Numbered from the stretch's first letter, positions 1-12,483 are shown. The stretch: 64,000 nucleotides of DNA from Saprospiraceae bacterium (GCA_016710115.1 JADJLN010000007.1:190812-254811); one strand, 5' to 3'. The notes: a model not told the origin generated them from the sequence alone. A program made the numbers and translations.

Positions 1-616
1 GCAAGGCTTTCTTAAGTCTCTGAAATTCCTCTTCGGTCAGAATGCCCTGTTCTCTCCAGGATGCAAGTTCCCGCATCCGGTCTGTGGCTTCCTCCGGTTT
101 TGTTTCTGGCCTGGACTCAGCAGAGTTGCCGGTTCCTTCTTCCTTTTTCCAGTCCTTCACGATATCCTTTCCCTTCTCAAAAAGATCTCGATAGGATTGC
201 TTGAGGGCTGACAGGTCCAGATTGAATAATGTGCCGCCTGCTGCGAGATGCTTCTGAAATGCCTTTCCCAGTCCGTATGTGCTTGCTCCCGCAAACAGGG
301 ATACCGTTACGCCGCCGATCATCCACCCTATCCCGGGTAGTGCCTTCACCAGACTGCGTGCCCCTGCCCGGGCCAAGGTCGATGCCGTGATGGATGTGAT
401 CAGCGCTTTCCCTCGTGTTTCTTCAAAGTCAATGTCATACACTTTGCACAACTGTCGGACCATGTCCACCTGCAAAGCTGTCACAGCGATGACATCCACG
501 ATCATGATCGGGATGACTCCTGCACCCATGGACATGACAACATGGTTTCGAATGATCGTTTCGGCGTGCTGATTCTGAGTAGAATTGGTCATGACTTGAG
601 GGGTATTTGTAATCAT
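1..616 (-). CDS. DUF697 membrane-associated protein with C-terminal SHOCT-like segment (partial)
   Basis: This gene reads leftward and runs off the left edge, so only about 205 N-terminal residues are visible. The start is the ATG at 616 (N-terminus MITNTPQVMTNSTQ). Residues ~20-130 form a DUF697-like (COG3597) domain rich in Gly and Ala with hydrophobic helices: a stretch around VIPIMIVDVIAVTALQV is followed by LARAGARSLVKALPGIGW. A charged linker leads to ASWREQGILTEEEFQRLKKA, which looks like a SHOCT oligomerisation segment. DUF697 proteins are thought to be inner-membrane associated; their biochemical role is not settled and I infer none. The preceding FAD oxidoreductase frame overlaps this gene by ~180 bp, which probably reflects a frameshift in that upstream gene rather than a true overlap. 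Confidence 0.75.
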   Translation of the reverse strand, partial: MITNTPQVMTNSTQNQHAETIIRNHVVMSMGAGVIPIMIVDVIAVTALQVDMVRQLCKVYDIDFEETRGKALITSITASTLARAGARSLVKALPGIGWMIGGVTVSLFAGASTYGLGKAFQKHLAAGGTLFNLDLSALKQSYRDLFEKGKDIVKDWKKEEGTGNSAESRPETKPEEATDRMRELASWREQGILTEEEFQRLKKAL

Positions 617-1724
617 GTAATGAAGTTATCTCCTTCAAAGTTCCGCACACCCAACACACTCGACCAACACAGTAAAACATTCGGCGAAGAACATATTCAG
701 CCCTCGGAATGGAAAAATGATCCGGTACAGGTATATGAAACAGGATCGAATCACAAAGTGTTTTAACCATCAAGGGCGCCAGGGATGCCCCCTTTGTACC
801 CAGGCCATTGATCACAAAAGTATTTGGTGAAGTCGGTAACACCCCGACAAACGGACGCCGGGTCCTCCCCGCCGGACGGATCCCAGACAGGTGCCCGATC
901 ACTTCGTATCGAATATTAAAATATGTCTCCAGAAGCATTCTGATGTTGGCTTCACCGACTGATGTGGGATTTTCGGTCAGATCATTCCATTGGTCATAGG
1001 TGCCCACCCAGAACATGTCACCTCCATAGGGCACTACCTTGAGTTTGTGATGAATGATTCTATCCGATGGCAGATCGGATGATCGGATCAGCAATGCCTG
1101 GCCCTGATAGGGAGATAAGGGCAAATCCAGACTGTTCACAGGATCAACAGGAGCTCCAATGGCCAGAATCACTGGCAATCGCTCCGGGACGGAAGTCATA
1201 CCGGCATGTGTTTGCAGCACGCGAGGTCCGTGCAACAGGCCGAAATGAGATTTACCCCATTTTGCTTCGACTGCCTGAATGGCCTGCGTCATGTCGACGC
1301 GATAGACAGGAGAGATGAGTCCGAGTTGCTCAACCATACGAAGGCATGGTAAAGATTGTGCCGAGACCGGCTCATGCATATAGGAAGTGTAGGGTGGTTC
1401 TCCCAGCCGCAGACACCAGTTATTGATGTCACCGGGTGTCGGCAGACCTTTTACGATTCCTGTTTCGTGTAATATTTGATGTGCTTCCGTTTGCAGCGCC
1501 TGATAGGTAACAAGAGCCTCGGACAGAAACTGATCGAACCGCCATGAATAGACAAATTTTCGTCCGGTGATCGGGTTCATGATGCCAGCTCCCGTTAATG
1601 ATGAAGACGAACCGATCTGCCGGTCAAACCATGCGATCCGTTTGCCTCGAGAAGATAGGTAATCTACCGTCAGTGCTCCGGCCAACCCGCCACCGACAAC
1701 GACCAGGTCAATTTCATCCCAGTT
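435..1724 (-). CDS. FAD-dependent oxidoreductase, DAO family
   Basis: This is a predicted flavoprotein of the D-amino-acid oxidase/glycine oxidase superfamily. The ATG at 1724 (MNWDEIDLVVVGGGLAG) begins a Rossmann FAD-binding motif VVVGGGLAGALTVDYL. Near the end, GHLSGIRPAGRTRRPFVG and FVINGLGTKGASLAP are the conserved C-terminal FAD-contacting motifs of this family. The start overlaps the end of the MmcQ/YjbR gene, so the two are probably co-transcribed. The substrate cannot be told from sequence. The open frame continues to 435 and overlaps the DUF697 gene, but the residues after position ~345 look unlike the family. A one-base shift in a T-run near 712 would end the protein at the TGA at 697-699. 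The true end is therefore probably near 697, and the region 435-697 is doubtful. Confidence 0.75.
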   Translation of the reverse strand, partial: NWDEIDLVVVGGGLAGALTVDYLSSRGKRIAWFDRQIGSSSSLTGAGIMNPITGRKFVYSWRFDQFLSEALVTYQALQTEAHQILHETGIVKGLPTPGDINNWCLRLGEPPYTSYMHEPVSAQSLPCLRMVEQLGLISPVYRVDMTQAIQAVEAKWGKSHFGLLHGPRVLQTHAGMTSVPERLPVILAIGAPVDPVNSLDLPLSPYQGQALLIRSSDLPSDRIIHHKLKVVPYGGDMFWVGTYDQWNDLTENPTSVGEANIRMLLETYFNIRYEVIGHLSGIRPAGRTRRPFVGVLPTSPNTFVINGLGTKGASLAPLMVKTLCDSILFHIPVPDHFSIPRAEYVLRRMFYCVGRVCWVCGTLKEITSLHDYKYPSSHDQFYSESARRNDHSKPCCHVHGCRSHPDHDRGCHRCDSFAGGHGPTVVQSV

Positions 1725-2076
1725 CATCAAGATCAGCTCTGCTCTTCGCAGGAAGGGAATCAACAATGAGGTGATAGGAATGATCGATCAGTTCACAGAC
1801 CACTAACCGCGGAAGTCCCTGATCGCAAATGACCGTATTCCAATGGACTTTGTTCATATGATATCCAGGCAGGACATCGTGAGGATATTCTGACCTCAGC
1901 TCAATGGCTCTCTCCGGATCACATTTGAGGTTGACCCGACAATCCGGATTGTCCAGACCAGTGATCGCAAAGATCTTGTTCATGACTTTGAACACGAGTG
2001 TATCCGGGCCAAAGGGCAACCCCTCGGAGGCACCGGGTTTGGATAGACAATATTCGCGAAGGGCCTCCAGATGCAT
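1714..2076 (-). CDS. MmcQ/YjbR family DNA-binding-fold protein
   Basis: This is a 120-residue protein matching the MmcQ/YjbR family (CyaY-like fold) in length and motifs. The N-terminus MHLEALREYCLSKPGASEGL is followed by PFGPDTLVFKVMNKIFAI, then NLKCDPERAIELRSEYP and GYHMNKVHWNTV, all characteristic of the family. The frame is open upstream to 2190, but that part would run through the tRNA-Arg gene, so I use the ATG at 2076. The molecular role of the family is poorly defined; the fold suggests nucleic-acid or ligand binding. The stop codon overlaps the start of the FAD oxidoreductase, indicating a two-gene unit. Confidence 0.85.
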   Translation of the reverse strand: MHLEALREYCLSKPGASEGLPFGPDTLVFKVMNKIFAITGLDNPDCRVNLKCDPERAIELRSEYPHDVLPGYHMNKVHWNTVICDQGLPRLVVCELIDHSYHLIVDSLPAKSRADLDELG

Positions 2077-2084
2077 GACCAGGT

Positions 2085-2113
2085 TTGAAAGGTCGGAAAG
2101 ATAGCTATTTTTG
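2085..2113 (+). promoter_or_regulatory. Bacteroidota-type promoter for tRNA-Arg
   Basis: TTG at 2085-2087, an 18-nt spacer, and TATTTTTG at 2106-2113 match the Bacteroidota consensus (TTG, ~19 nt, TAnnTTTG). The site lies 26 nt upstream of the tRNA-Arg gene on the same strand. Confidence 0.6.
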
Positions 2114-2139
2114 CACCTCGATCCGGCATCTGCCAATCC

Positions 2140-2211
2140 GGCCCCGTAGTTCAACGGATAGAATAAGTCATTCCTAATGATTAGATCCAAGTTCGATTCT
2201 TGGCGGGGCTA
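2140..2211 (+). tRNA. tRNA-Arg (anticodon CCT)
   Basis: A full cloverleaf folds from this 72-nt stretch. The acceptor stem pairs GGCCCCG with CGGGGCT (one terminal G-U), the D stem is GTTC/GAAT, and the anticodon stem AGTCA/TGATT carries the loop TTCCTAA with anticodon CCT at 2173-2175. The T stem is CCAAG/CTTGG with loop TTCGATT. The discriminator base is A and CCA is not encoded. It decodes AGG arginine codons. Confidence 0.93.
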
Positions 2212-2687
2212 CAATCACATCCAGAACATCCTGCTGATCTCAATCCGAATTTCTTTCGAAGAGCATCAGGCAAACACTCCCAACACTCGATTTCGCCTCA
2301 TCAGGTAAATTAGCATACCATTTTATAGGTATTTTAGGACTGTAATGCGGCCTTCAACGACCGCAAACAGGAGAAAAATGGTGATTTTTCTGTCTATCCC
2401 CTTTCATTCGATTGAGAAACCCTTTAAATTGAAGCGCTTTCCCAGAGCATATATAATCTGCTTCCGCCAGCGTATTCAAAACTGGTTGGATTTCCTATTA
2501 CATAATCTTTTAATGCGTACATTTACGCTTTGAACCCTCAGGGTAAGGTATGTCAGGTTCTGATGTTCCTGCCCACAATACCCTGGGGCCCAAAAAACCG
2601 ATGTGCATGCACTGCGAACACCCCCAAGGAGTTTCCCGGTACGGGAAGCTGTCATTCCATCTGCAACAACCCTCAAATCGAATTGCT
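2212..2687 (+). other. Intergenic region before the giant HYR gene; no gene seen
   Basis: The 476 nt between tRNA-Arg and the adhesin start hold no convincing coding sequence. The adhesin frame stays open back to 2550, but the signal peptide begins at 2688. There is no clear TAnnTTTG promoter. The nearest candidates are TACATTTA at 2518-2525 without a suitably spaced TTG, and TTGAAG-17-TATAAT at 2429-2457, which is the wrong consensus for this phylum. The long leader may carry regulation that I cannot identify. Confidence 0.4.
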
Positions 2688-5600
2688 ATGAGAAACCGAT
2701 TCTCTGCGCTTTTTTCCATTCTCGGAATCAGCTTGATGTTTTTGTTAACGGCAGCCACGAGTGGCTCGCTTCACGCTCAATGTAACACCGCCCCATCCGT
2801 TGGTCCGGTGAATTACACCATTAATATGGGTGGCACACAAGCGATCATCGACCAGGCCAGTCTCGCCGGTGTGGTCAATCCGGTTAATGGTGGAATAGCC
2901 CCCTGTAATGCTGGTTGCGAATTGGCCTATGCCACAACAGGACCTGCCGGAATGTATACACTGTTCAGTATGACACCGTTGGTTGTTCTTTGTGATGGAA
3001 CCATATTCCCATTCAGTATCTGGGTGCGGGCACAAAATGGTTCCGGTTGTTCAAGCGCTCCGGTGGAAGTCATCATTGATGTCAATGACACCAAGGCACC
3101 CACCATCGACTGTCCACCCAATCAGGTTGTATCGACAGATCCGGGCATCTGTACAGCCAAACTGATCGGTTTGACATTTGTCGATGTCAGCCCTCTGGAT
3201 GCGGCAGTCGACCTTGAATTTGGTGACAACTGCGGCACGCCATCGATCTCCTACAATATTAATGGGAATGGGGAAGTATTCTCTCCTGACCTTTCAGGTG
3301 TAGATTTTCCGAAGGGAGTCAACAACGTCGTCATGACCGTTGACGATGGTACATTGACAGCTACATGCAATTTCAATGTCACGGTCAACGATACAGAAGA
3401 CCCGACCTGGGTTCCTGAAAGCACCGTGATCACGGACTGGTTGACCAAGGCCGGCGTTTCTCTTATGTCAACGGCTATTGTCTCTCTCTCATATGGAGGA
3501 CCGGGGACAAATCGATTCACGGTTACGTTGGACTGCGATTCCGATGACTACCCAACGGTATATAATTATTTTGCAACATTATATGTCCCGACAGCACAAG
3601 ACAATTGCGACCCAAATCCAACTGAAAACTTTCATGACCAGTTGAATGTCAATACACCGTGGGTCTGTCCTACAGTAGAAAACATTCGTCGTCGGTGGAC
3701 AGCAGTAGATGCCATGGGCAATGCAATAGATAATGTTCCTCCTGGCCCGACACAACCTTTAGCCAAACTGGACCTGATCGTTCAAAATACCAAGGCTCCT
3801 GTCTATGGTATCGCACCGATGGATACGACCATCCTTGGCACGGACCCGATGGTTTGCGGCGTTGATCTCACTGGTTCTACCGCATTGCAGGTGGTGGCAA
3901 AAAATGACTGCCAGGGCGCTCCAACATACTCGTGGACAATTACTTCCTATCCTCCCCTGTTTGCAGGTGCTCTTGCCAGTGTTGGGAATGATAACAACGC
4001 AAATCAGTTCTACATTCCCGGAACTTATCATATAGTTTATAATGCTGTAGATGGTTGTGGAAATAATACCCTGCATCAATTTGATCTGGTTGTTGAGGAT
4101 AATGTTCCCCCTGTGGTCACATGTCCTCCAAGTCAGGTTTTAACCAATGTCCTCGACAACTGTTTCCAGAATACGATCTGGGATGAAGCGACTGTCACGG
4201 ACAATTGTCCGGGCATGCTGTCACTCAGCGTAGCCGGCGTAACCCTCCCTGGAAATGATCCGGTGAATATCATCACCTTTAATGGTGGTGGTGGTTGTGC
4301 GGATGTTTCTGATTTCAATGGCCCCTATGTACTACCAAACTGGACGCAGACATTGAACGGCGGTAGTGTCGATATTTCGGGTGCACCGAATTCATTTGAT
4401 ATCACTGCTTCTCCTGCAAATGGTAACAATACAGATATGACTATCGCCGCCAGCGACGATGGCATCATCTATTTTGCCTGGGAATACAATGCCGCTGGTC
4501 TCGCAAATAACGATTTCGGATTCCTGATCAATGGCAACTTTACTGTCCTCGTTTCTGCCGTTGCGGTAACCGAATCCGGTTTCGCTTCATTTCCGGTCAA
4601 TGCCGGTGATGTATTTGGTGTGCGAGTTATGGGTGATGGGGCGACTACGCCAACAGTAACCGTTTCCAGCTTCCAGTTCCTGTGTGGATCTGCTTCCAAC
4701 ATCGGATTTGCTTCCTTCCCTGTTGGCCAATCTGTTGTCACATATACAGCAACAGATGACGCTATGAACACAGGGACATGCAGCTTCACTGTCACAGTAA
4801 CAGATGATCAAGATCCTGAAATCACTTGCGGTGGCGGGCTTTTCCTGCCAACCATCTGTTCAAATGCAATGATTCCGAACTACACCGGAAATATTGCGGT
4901 CATCAATGAAAATTGCCCAGACTATACCATTACTCAATTGCCTGTGGCAGGTACGACATTGGGCACCATCTTTTCTCCGGGCATGCCTGTAGATGGCGGC
5001 ACGTTTGATGTCACTTTGGAAATTACTGATAAGGGCGGCAATACCGACCAGTGTGTGTTTACGGTAACGCTTCAGGACAACGGCGCTCCTGTTCCGGATG
5101 TCATGCCTCTCCCTGCGATCAATCCGATGACCACTCTATTCACGGACTGTCACAGTTATATGCTCTGTGCACCAACAGCAACAGATTGCAATGGCACCAA
5201 AATCTATGGAACGGCATCCATTGCCGGCGCCACCTTGCTTCCGAATGGTTGTGGCTTGGGCATGCCTGGCTACCTCATCAATGCACCCGGCAACTACGCT
5301 GTGCTGTGGATCTATGATGATGGTAATGGCAATTTTGCCCAGCAGAGTCAACAGGTAGATCTGTTTGACGACACGACCGATCCGACGTTGAACTGTCCGC
5401 CAAACCTGTGGTCAATACAGATCCGGTGAATGTGCTCTGCAACAGGACTTCCGGTCTTTCCATGACGGAAATCATCCCGACAACCGCACCCTATCTTGCT
5501 CTTGCCGATCAGCCTGCTGATGGTGAAATGATTGATAATTGTGGTATTGTGCAGATCGGATGGGCCGCCAATACCGGTTCCTCTGCGAATACAAATAATG

Positions 5601-8600
5601 CCGGGACAGGTACCTATCAGAAAGGATTGAATATCGTCACTTATACAGCATCTGATGATGCGGGTAATACCGGTACCTGTTCCTTTACGATCACGGTCAA
5701 TGACAATGAAGATCCTACCTATACCTGTCCTCCATCTATTACTCTTTGGACTGGTTCCATCGGCGATCAGGACGATCAGGATTGTGGATATACATTGTCC
5801 ACTTTGGATAATTCACTGGACCCAAGCAATGTCATGGACAATTGCCCAGGCCCAATCACTGTCAGCTGTTCTGTAACACTGTCTGGCGGTGCAGGTACAT
5901 TTGTCCCTGGTCCGAATCACCCGACCAGTCTGGCCGGAGCCACTTTCCAGATCTCTCCAGTCATTCCCGGTCAGGCCATCTTTGTCGTCACGTGGACGAT
6001 CACGGATGCTATGGGCAATGCCGATCAATGCCAGCATATCGTCTGGGCAAGAGATCAGCAACAACCGGATATCACCTGCCCTGCCAGTCCACAAGTCCGA
6101 ACCACCAGTCAGGACGGCATCCTGGGCGATTGTTATTACAGGGCTAGCGGAATCGAATTTGATCCAACCAGTGTTTCAGACAACTGTGCGGTCAGCACGG
6201 TAACCAACAATTTCAATGGTTCCAGTACATTGCACAACGAAGATTTCCCGGGTGGCAGTACGCTAGTAATCTGGACGGTAACGGATATCGCCGGTATTAC
6301 GAATACCTGCCAAGTCGAGATCATCGTTAATGATGATGAGGTACCCGTCAATCTGTATTGCCCGAATTCAGTCACCCTGCCGAACATAGCAGGCGATTGT
6401 AATAATACAGTTGCCTGGATTCGTCCACTGGAAAATGACTGGATCGACAATTGTGATCTTTCCAGTGATCTGACGATTACCGAAGCCATTTCCGATCCGG
6501 GAGTTCAGGCTGCTATTAATAATAACAGCCCTTATGACCAAACCATTTTCTTCAGTAATCCACAGACAAGTTTTCCGGTAGGGACAACCACCATTGTCTA
6601 TACCGCAACTGATTTGTCTAACAATTCATCTACCTGCAGTTTCACTGTGACGATCCAGGACATAGAAGCGCCTTCTGTCATTTGTCCTGCAGATCAGATT
6701 CTGGGCATGACCTGTGGTCAAGGCCAGGTACAAAACTACATCCCCCTTGTGAACCTGATTTCGGACAATTGTTCAGATTACACTATTACTCAGTCTCCTG
6801 CTGCTGGCGCCAACTTGGCCGGAATTCCTGGAATTACTCCGGCAGACGGCGAGATGTTTGATGTAACCATCAGTGTAAAAGATAATAAGCCGCTAGGACT
6901 TTCAACGTCCTGTACCTTCAAAGTAACGCTCGATGAGGTCAGTGTCCCTGTGCCTACTATTGCAGGTCCCAATCTTGCGGCTGCTTTCTCTGAATGCAAT
7001 GATATTACCATCGCAGCACCGACTGCTCTGGAGTGTGGAAATACGATCTATGGCATCCCCAGCCAGGGAACGCTGATCAATGTTGCTCCCCCTGTCTATC
7101 AATATGGGATTGGCAACTATTTCATTATCTGGACCTATGTCGGAGCAAATGGATCCGTCCAGCAAAGTCAGCAGATCACTGTTCTCGAAGACCTGACACC
7201 ACCGAATGCCCTGTGCAAACCGGTGAATGTCAATCTTTCTGCAACCAATCCAGGATCTGTGACGGTTAATGCAACGGCGTTTAATAACGGATCCACAGAT
7301 AATTGCTCCATCGTTGGTTACAGTTACTCCGTGAATGGGGGTACGTACAGCTCTTCCAAGATGTTTGGTTGTGACGATGAAGGTGTAAATAATGTGTCCC
7401 TTGAAGTCCTGGATTTCAATGGCAACAAAGGCTATTGCAATACCACGCTGACCATCAATGATATCACACCTCCTACCATCGTTGGCGGTTGTCCCTCGAA
7501 TCTGTCCTTCAACACCTCCAATAATGGCGGTTATGATTGCAGTGGTCTCGCTACGATCCAGGTTCCTGGAGTAACAGACAACTGTGCCATCCAGACGTAT
7601 CAACTGGGTCTGAATGGACCAAATGGAATGACTGTCCTGGATGCAATTGGCAATCCAACACTTTCAATCAGTCTGTTGAAAGGTCTGACCCAGGCCATAT
7701 TCACTGTGACAGATGAACATGGATTAATGGCATCCTGTAATTTCAATATCACCATAGTTGATAATGAAAAACCAATAATCAGTTGTGCTGCATCCGGATC
7801 TCGCAATACTTCAGCTGATGGGGCAGGCGATTGCGAATACACCATCATGGGTGGTGAATTCGACCCGATCAGTTTTGATGACAATTGTCCTGGATCAAGT
7901 ATTGCAAACAGTCTGACAGGGACATCCACTTTAGCAGGAGTAACCTTGTCTACAGGCACTTATCCAATCACGTGGACCGTCACAGATGCTGTTGGGTTGA
8001 CAGAGACCTGCACCATGGTAATCACCATCATCGATGATGAAGCTCCGATCATCAATTTCTGCCAAGCCAATAAGACACAGAATGTAACAGCTGGCACATG
8101 TAATGCTCTGGTCACCTGGGCACCTACTTTTGGTGTAGGTACCGGACATGTCATGGACAATTGTGGTGTGAATACAGTTATCCAATCGATTTCCGATCCG
8201 GATGTTGTTCCTGTTTATCCATATAATCAGAACGGCCCGTATCCGCCATTCCAGATCAACCAGGCCTTGTTCCCGATCGGGATCACGACGATCAGCTATA
8301 CAGTGACGGATATTCATAACAATATGTCTACGTGCAGCTTCACCATTGAGGTGATCGACAATATTGCACCCACTGTTGTATGTCCACCCAATCAGACCAT
8401 GAGCACGGTTTGCGCAAATGGGACGGTTCAGGACTACCTGGGATTGATTCAGAATGTCTCGGATAACTGCCCAGGTAACCTGGTGTATACACAATCGCCT
8501 GCCTCCGGAACACCGTTGTCCAGCGTTCCTGGATTGACACCTGCAGATGGAGAATCATTTACTGTCACCATTACAGTAACAGATCCAAATCCGTTAGGGC

Positions 8601-11600
8601 TGTCTGGTAACTGTTCATTTACAGTAACACTGGATGATGTCAACCTGCCCATTCCGGATCAGGCGACCCTGCTAAAAGACAGTACGGATTGTAATGTGCT
8701 GATATTGAGTCCGCCCACCGCAAATGATTGTGGCAATGTACTCTATGGCATTCCTGACAAAGGAAATCAGATCAGCTTCATTCCCCCGTTATATGAATTT
8801 ACGGCTGGATTGTATACTGTAATCTGGACCTATGTAGGCACCAATGGATCCGTACAGCAAACACAGCAACTCATTGTGCAGAACGACCTGGTACCACCGG
8901 TCATGGACTGCAACGATATTACGATCAACCTGGATGCAAACGGTGAAGCAAGTATTACGCCGGCTCAGATCGATGGCGGTTCGAAAGACAATTGTGGTAT
9001 TGCCACACTATCTCTCGATCAAAGTGACTTTACCTGTTCTGATGTTGGAAATAATACGATCACACTGACTGCTGTAGATATTCATGGCAACAGCAACTGG
9101 TGTACTGCGAATGTGCTGGTCAAGGATATTACTCCACCTACATTCAACATTTCCAATTCTACTATCACGGTCAACTGTCAGAGTATTCCACAAATCCCGT
9201 CTGTACTGACCAATGATGCATGTGGTGTTTCTTCAAATATCCTGACAGAAACCACCACAAAAGGCATCAACCCGGGGAGCTGTAATTACTACACCTACAC
9301 GATTACCCGAAAGTGGACGGCAACAGATGTGAACAATAATACCAGCACGGTTCAACAGGTGATCAATGTACAGGATGTCACTGCGCCTGTCTGGACTACT
9401 GCGATGCCGGACACCATTTATGGTGTAACCAATCAATTTGATTGTCAAGGTCAGATCCTGCTTGTCGTAGATGCATTCAAAGTGACTGATAATTGTGCTG
9501 ACTTCTCTCACCTGACCATTTCCTATACAGGCACAAATGGTTCGAGTGGAAGTAAAATCGCATCCGGCCTCTACCCGATCGGAGAAACGACATTAACCTT
9601 TATAGCAGAAGATCCATGTGGCAACGATGCAGTAAAGGACGTGGTCATCATCATTGAGGATAAAACGCCTCCCACTGCAGTCTGTGTCAACAGCATCACG
9701 CTTCCATTGAATCCACAGGGCAATCTGATCATTCCTCCGTTCATTGTCGATAATGGCAGTTACGATAACTGTCTTACACCATTTTCAACCAATCATGTTT
9801 CACTGGCAGTAATGCCAGATACATTTGATTGTGATGATGCGGGTAAAACATTCACGATAACGCTTACAGTGACTGACCTTGCCGGCAATACAGCATCCTG
9901 CCCTGCCACGCTTACTGTGATTGACAATACGATACCGACTCTGATCAGTTGTGCCCCGGATGTCACTATTAATTGCCAGGGTACATTGGACCCGCTGACG
10001 CTTGGTTTCCCAATCGTCAGTGATGCCTGTGGTACCACATTCAATTTTACTGACACTAAAGTTTCTGTTGGTGGTACTATTTGCTACAATATTCTTCGGA
10101 ACTGGTCGATTATCGACGGTTCAGGCAACAACCTGAATTGTGTTCAAACCATTTCAGTGACGGATAATCTGGCTCCAAGTTTCACTTCTGCTTTACCTCA
10201 GGATGTAACCATTGCCTGTGGTGTGCCTGTACCAACTCCTGCAATCCTTGCAGCGACTGATAACTGTGGTACGCCTGTGACTGTCTCGATCAACGAAACC
10301 TCTACACAGACAAGTAATCACACCTGCACGGATTATGCCTATGTGGTCACGCGAACCTGGACCGCAACTGATGAATGTGGCAATGCTGCATTCCACACAC
10401 AGAAGGTGACCGTGGTTGATATCCAGGCACCAGTCATCTTCGGGCTGCCGATTGACACCGTGACATTGTATACCAATGATTTCAATGCCGACAGTTGTAC
10501 GGTACCGGTTACTTTGGTAGCTCAGTTCATCGATTGTCAGGATCCGGGTGATATCACCATCGTCAATGATTCTCCGGTTGGAAGTGGAGGTATCAGCGCC
10601 AGCGGAAAATATTCTGCCGACCAGTTGTATACCATCACGTTTACAGCTACGGATAAATGTGGCAACCAGAGCCAGCGCATTGTGCACCTTCGTGTAATCG
10701 ACAATTCGATCCCGAATGCCTATTGTATTGCTCAGGTAAATGTGGCCTTGAATTCGGATGGACAAGCCGTCATTACCTATGTGCAGATCGATGATGTAAG
10801 TAAGGATAATTGTACCATTCATCCGGATCTGGACTTTACCCTGAGTAAAGACACATTCGATTGCAAGGACCTGGGGGACAACATTGTCCTGATGACTGTA
10901 ACAGATGAACAGGGGAATAGCAACACGTGTGCTTCCACAGTCAATGTAACTGCTGATCCTGCACTGACGATCAATACAACGGTGACTGTAACACCGGAAA
11001 CATTCATGAATGCCAATGATGGCGCAATTAATGTTGCCGTCAGCGGTGGATCCGGTTCGTTCACCTATCTGTGGACTCCGGGTAATGCAGTTACACCATC
11101 CATCAGTAATCTTGCTTCTGGTACATATACCTTGATGATCACGGATGTGAACACCGGGTGTATGAAAACATTGACTGTTTTTGTCCAGATAGCAGGCGTG
11201 CCATTTGACACCATTTCTGGGAAAATCATTACACCATTGGGCAAACCGGTTGCCAAGGTCCATGTCAACATGACGGGATCGCAATCCGGAACCTATTACA
11301 CGGGCACGGATGGTTATTACCAGTTCATTGTTCCTTCAGGCAGCACGGTAACAATCCGTCCGTTCAAGGATACTCTTCCTGCCAACGGTGTGACCGCTCT
11401 TGATTTCTCGATCATCCAGCAGCATATCCTGGCACCACCAAGCCTGAAGCCGTTGACAACACCGTATCAATTGATTGCGGCTGATGAAAATGGGAACAAT
11501 CAGATCAACGGTATTGATATTGCGCAATTCAATTTCACCATCCTGAACAACAAGGACACCTTCCCGAATGTGGATTCCTGGGTCTTTGTGGATTCTGCAT

Positions 11601-12476
11601 TTGTATTTCCTTTCCCGACCGAGCCCTGGGCTTCCGGCTGGGATGACGAAATTACCTATGCCGTAATTTCAGGCAATAAGCCGAACAGCACATTTATTGC
11701 GGTGAAGATGGGTGATGTGAATGGTGATGTGGATGTCACTAAGTTTACTGGTGAACCAACAGGCAGCGATACCCGGGGAGATGATGACCTGGTATTCACA
11801 TTCCAGGATAAGATCCTCCAGGCGGGTGAACAGATTGCAGTACCTGTGACTGCGGAGAACTTCAACCAGATACTGGCGTACCAATTTGCCTGGGGATTTG
11901 ATCCTGCAGTATTGGAATTCACCGGTTCAACCGGCAATGCGCTGTCAGGATTGTCGACTGGGAATTTTGGTGGCCAATTCCTGCATATGGGTCTGCTGAC
12001 ACATTTGTGGGCTGGCACTCAACCGACCGATGTCGCTCCATCAACTGTCTTGTTCACGATGTATTTCACTGTATTACAAGATGGTTTCCAATTGTCTGAT
12101 GTACTCGGATTGCGGAACAGTTTCATGGGTGAATTGTCCTACACCTATCCTCAATTGATCAATGGAGTTGATCTGAAGATCCAACCCATTTCAACTGACC
12201 CTGCACTTCCTGCAGCATTCACATTGCTAGGAAACAGACCGAACCCATTCAGTGATCAAACGTTGATTGCATTCACTCTGCCGGAAAAAGCAACTGTCAA
12301 GTTGACTGTTCTGGATATCACAGGTCGTCCTATCTCTGGTTCGTCAACTGGATGGAATCGCTGGATTGAATACGATCCCTGTACACCAATCCGAGATCGC
12401 AGCACCTGGTTTATATCATTACATCCCCGGAATCCAATGGATCCAGGTACTGGGTAAAATGATCCATCAGGATTAA
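2688..12476 (+). CDS. Giant HYR-repeat surface protein with dockerin-like, cohesin-like and T9SS type A sorting domains
   Basis: This is a predicted secreted adhesin of about 3260 residues. The ATG at 2688 begins a signal peptide (MRNRFSALFSILGISLMFLL, cleavage after LHA). At least twenty hyalin-like (HYR) domains follow, recognised by repeated TDNC, FPVGTTTVTYTATD and CSFTVTV motifs. Around 11200-11760 lie a CarboxypepD_reg-like segment and dockerin-like repeats (NGVTALDFSIIQQHIL, NGNNQINGIDIAQFN, GDVNGDVDV), then a cohesin-like domain (11790-12150) and a T9SS type A C-terminal domain from ~12215. One base is missing near 5406 (CCC read as CC). The C-terminal domain is broken near 12335, 12420 and 12457; rejoining frames restores family-like IPVHQSEIAAPGLYHY and SRYWVKMIHQD ending at 12476. 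Role in adhesion or matrix is inferred. Confidence 0.85.
4810..9140 (+). repeat. Higher-order repeat of multi-HYR modules inside the giant adhesin
   Basis: A block of several HYR domains recurs in the same internal order. Marker segments DYTITQ (near 4920 and 6776, with a diverged form near 8480), a VPVP/IPIP linker (5087, 6946, 8646), and YGxP followed by WTYVGxNGSVQQ recur about 1.86 kb and then 1.70 kb apart. The copies have diverged clearly at protein level, so this is an old segmental duplication of whole modules rather than a recent tandem repeat. Confidence 0.7.
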
Positions 12477-12483
12477 TTGATTT

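Noticed and set aside
2429..2457. TTGAAG-17-TATAAT as a promoter for the giant HYR gene.
   Set aside because: It fits the enterobacterial sigma-70 consensus, not the Bacteroidota TAnnTTTG type seen elsewhere in the window, and A/T-rich matches are easily found by chance.
10193..11284. A 363-codon open frame on the minus strand inside the giant HYR gene, and others like it at 6902-7603 and 7931-8494.
   Set aside because: They lie antisense to clear HYR repeats, their translations have no domain-like pattern, and the long frames follow from the codon bias of the plus-strand repeats.
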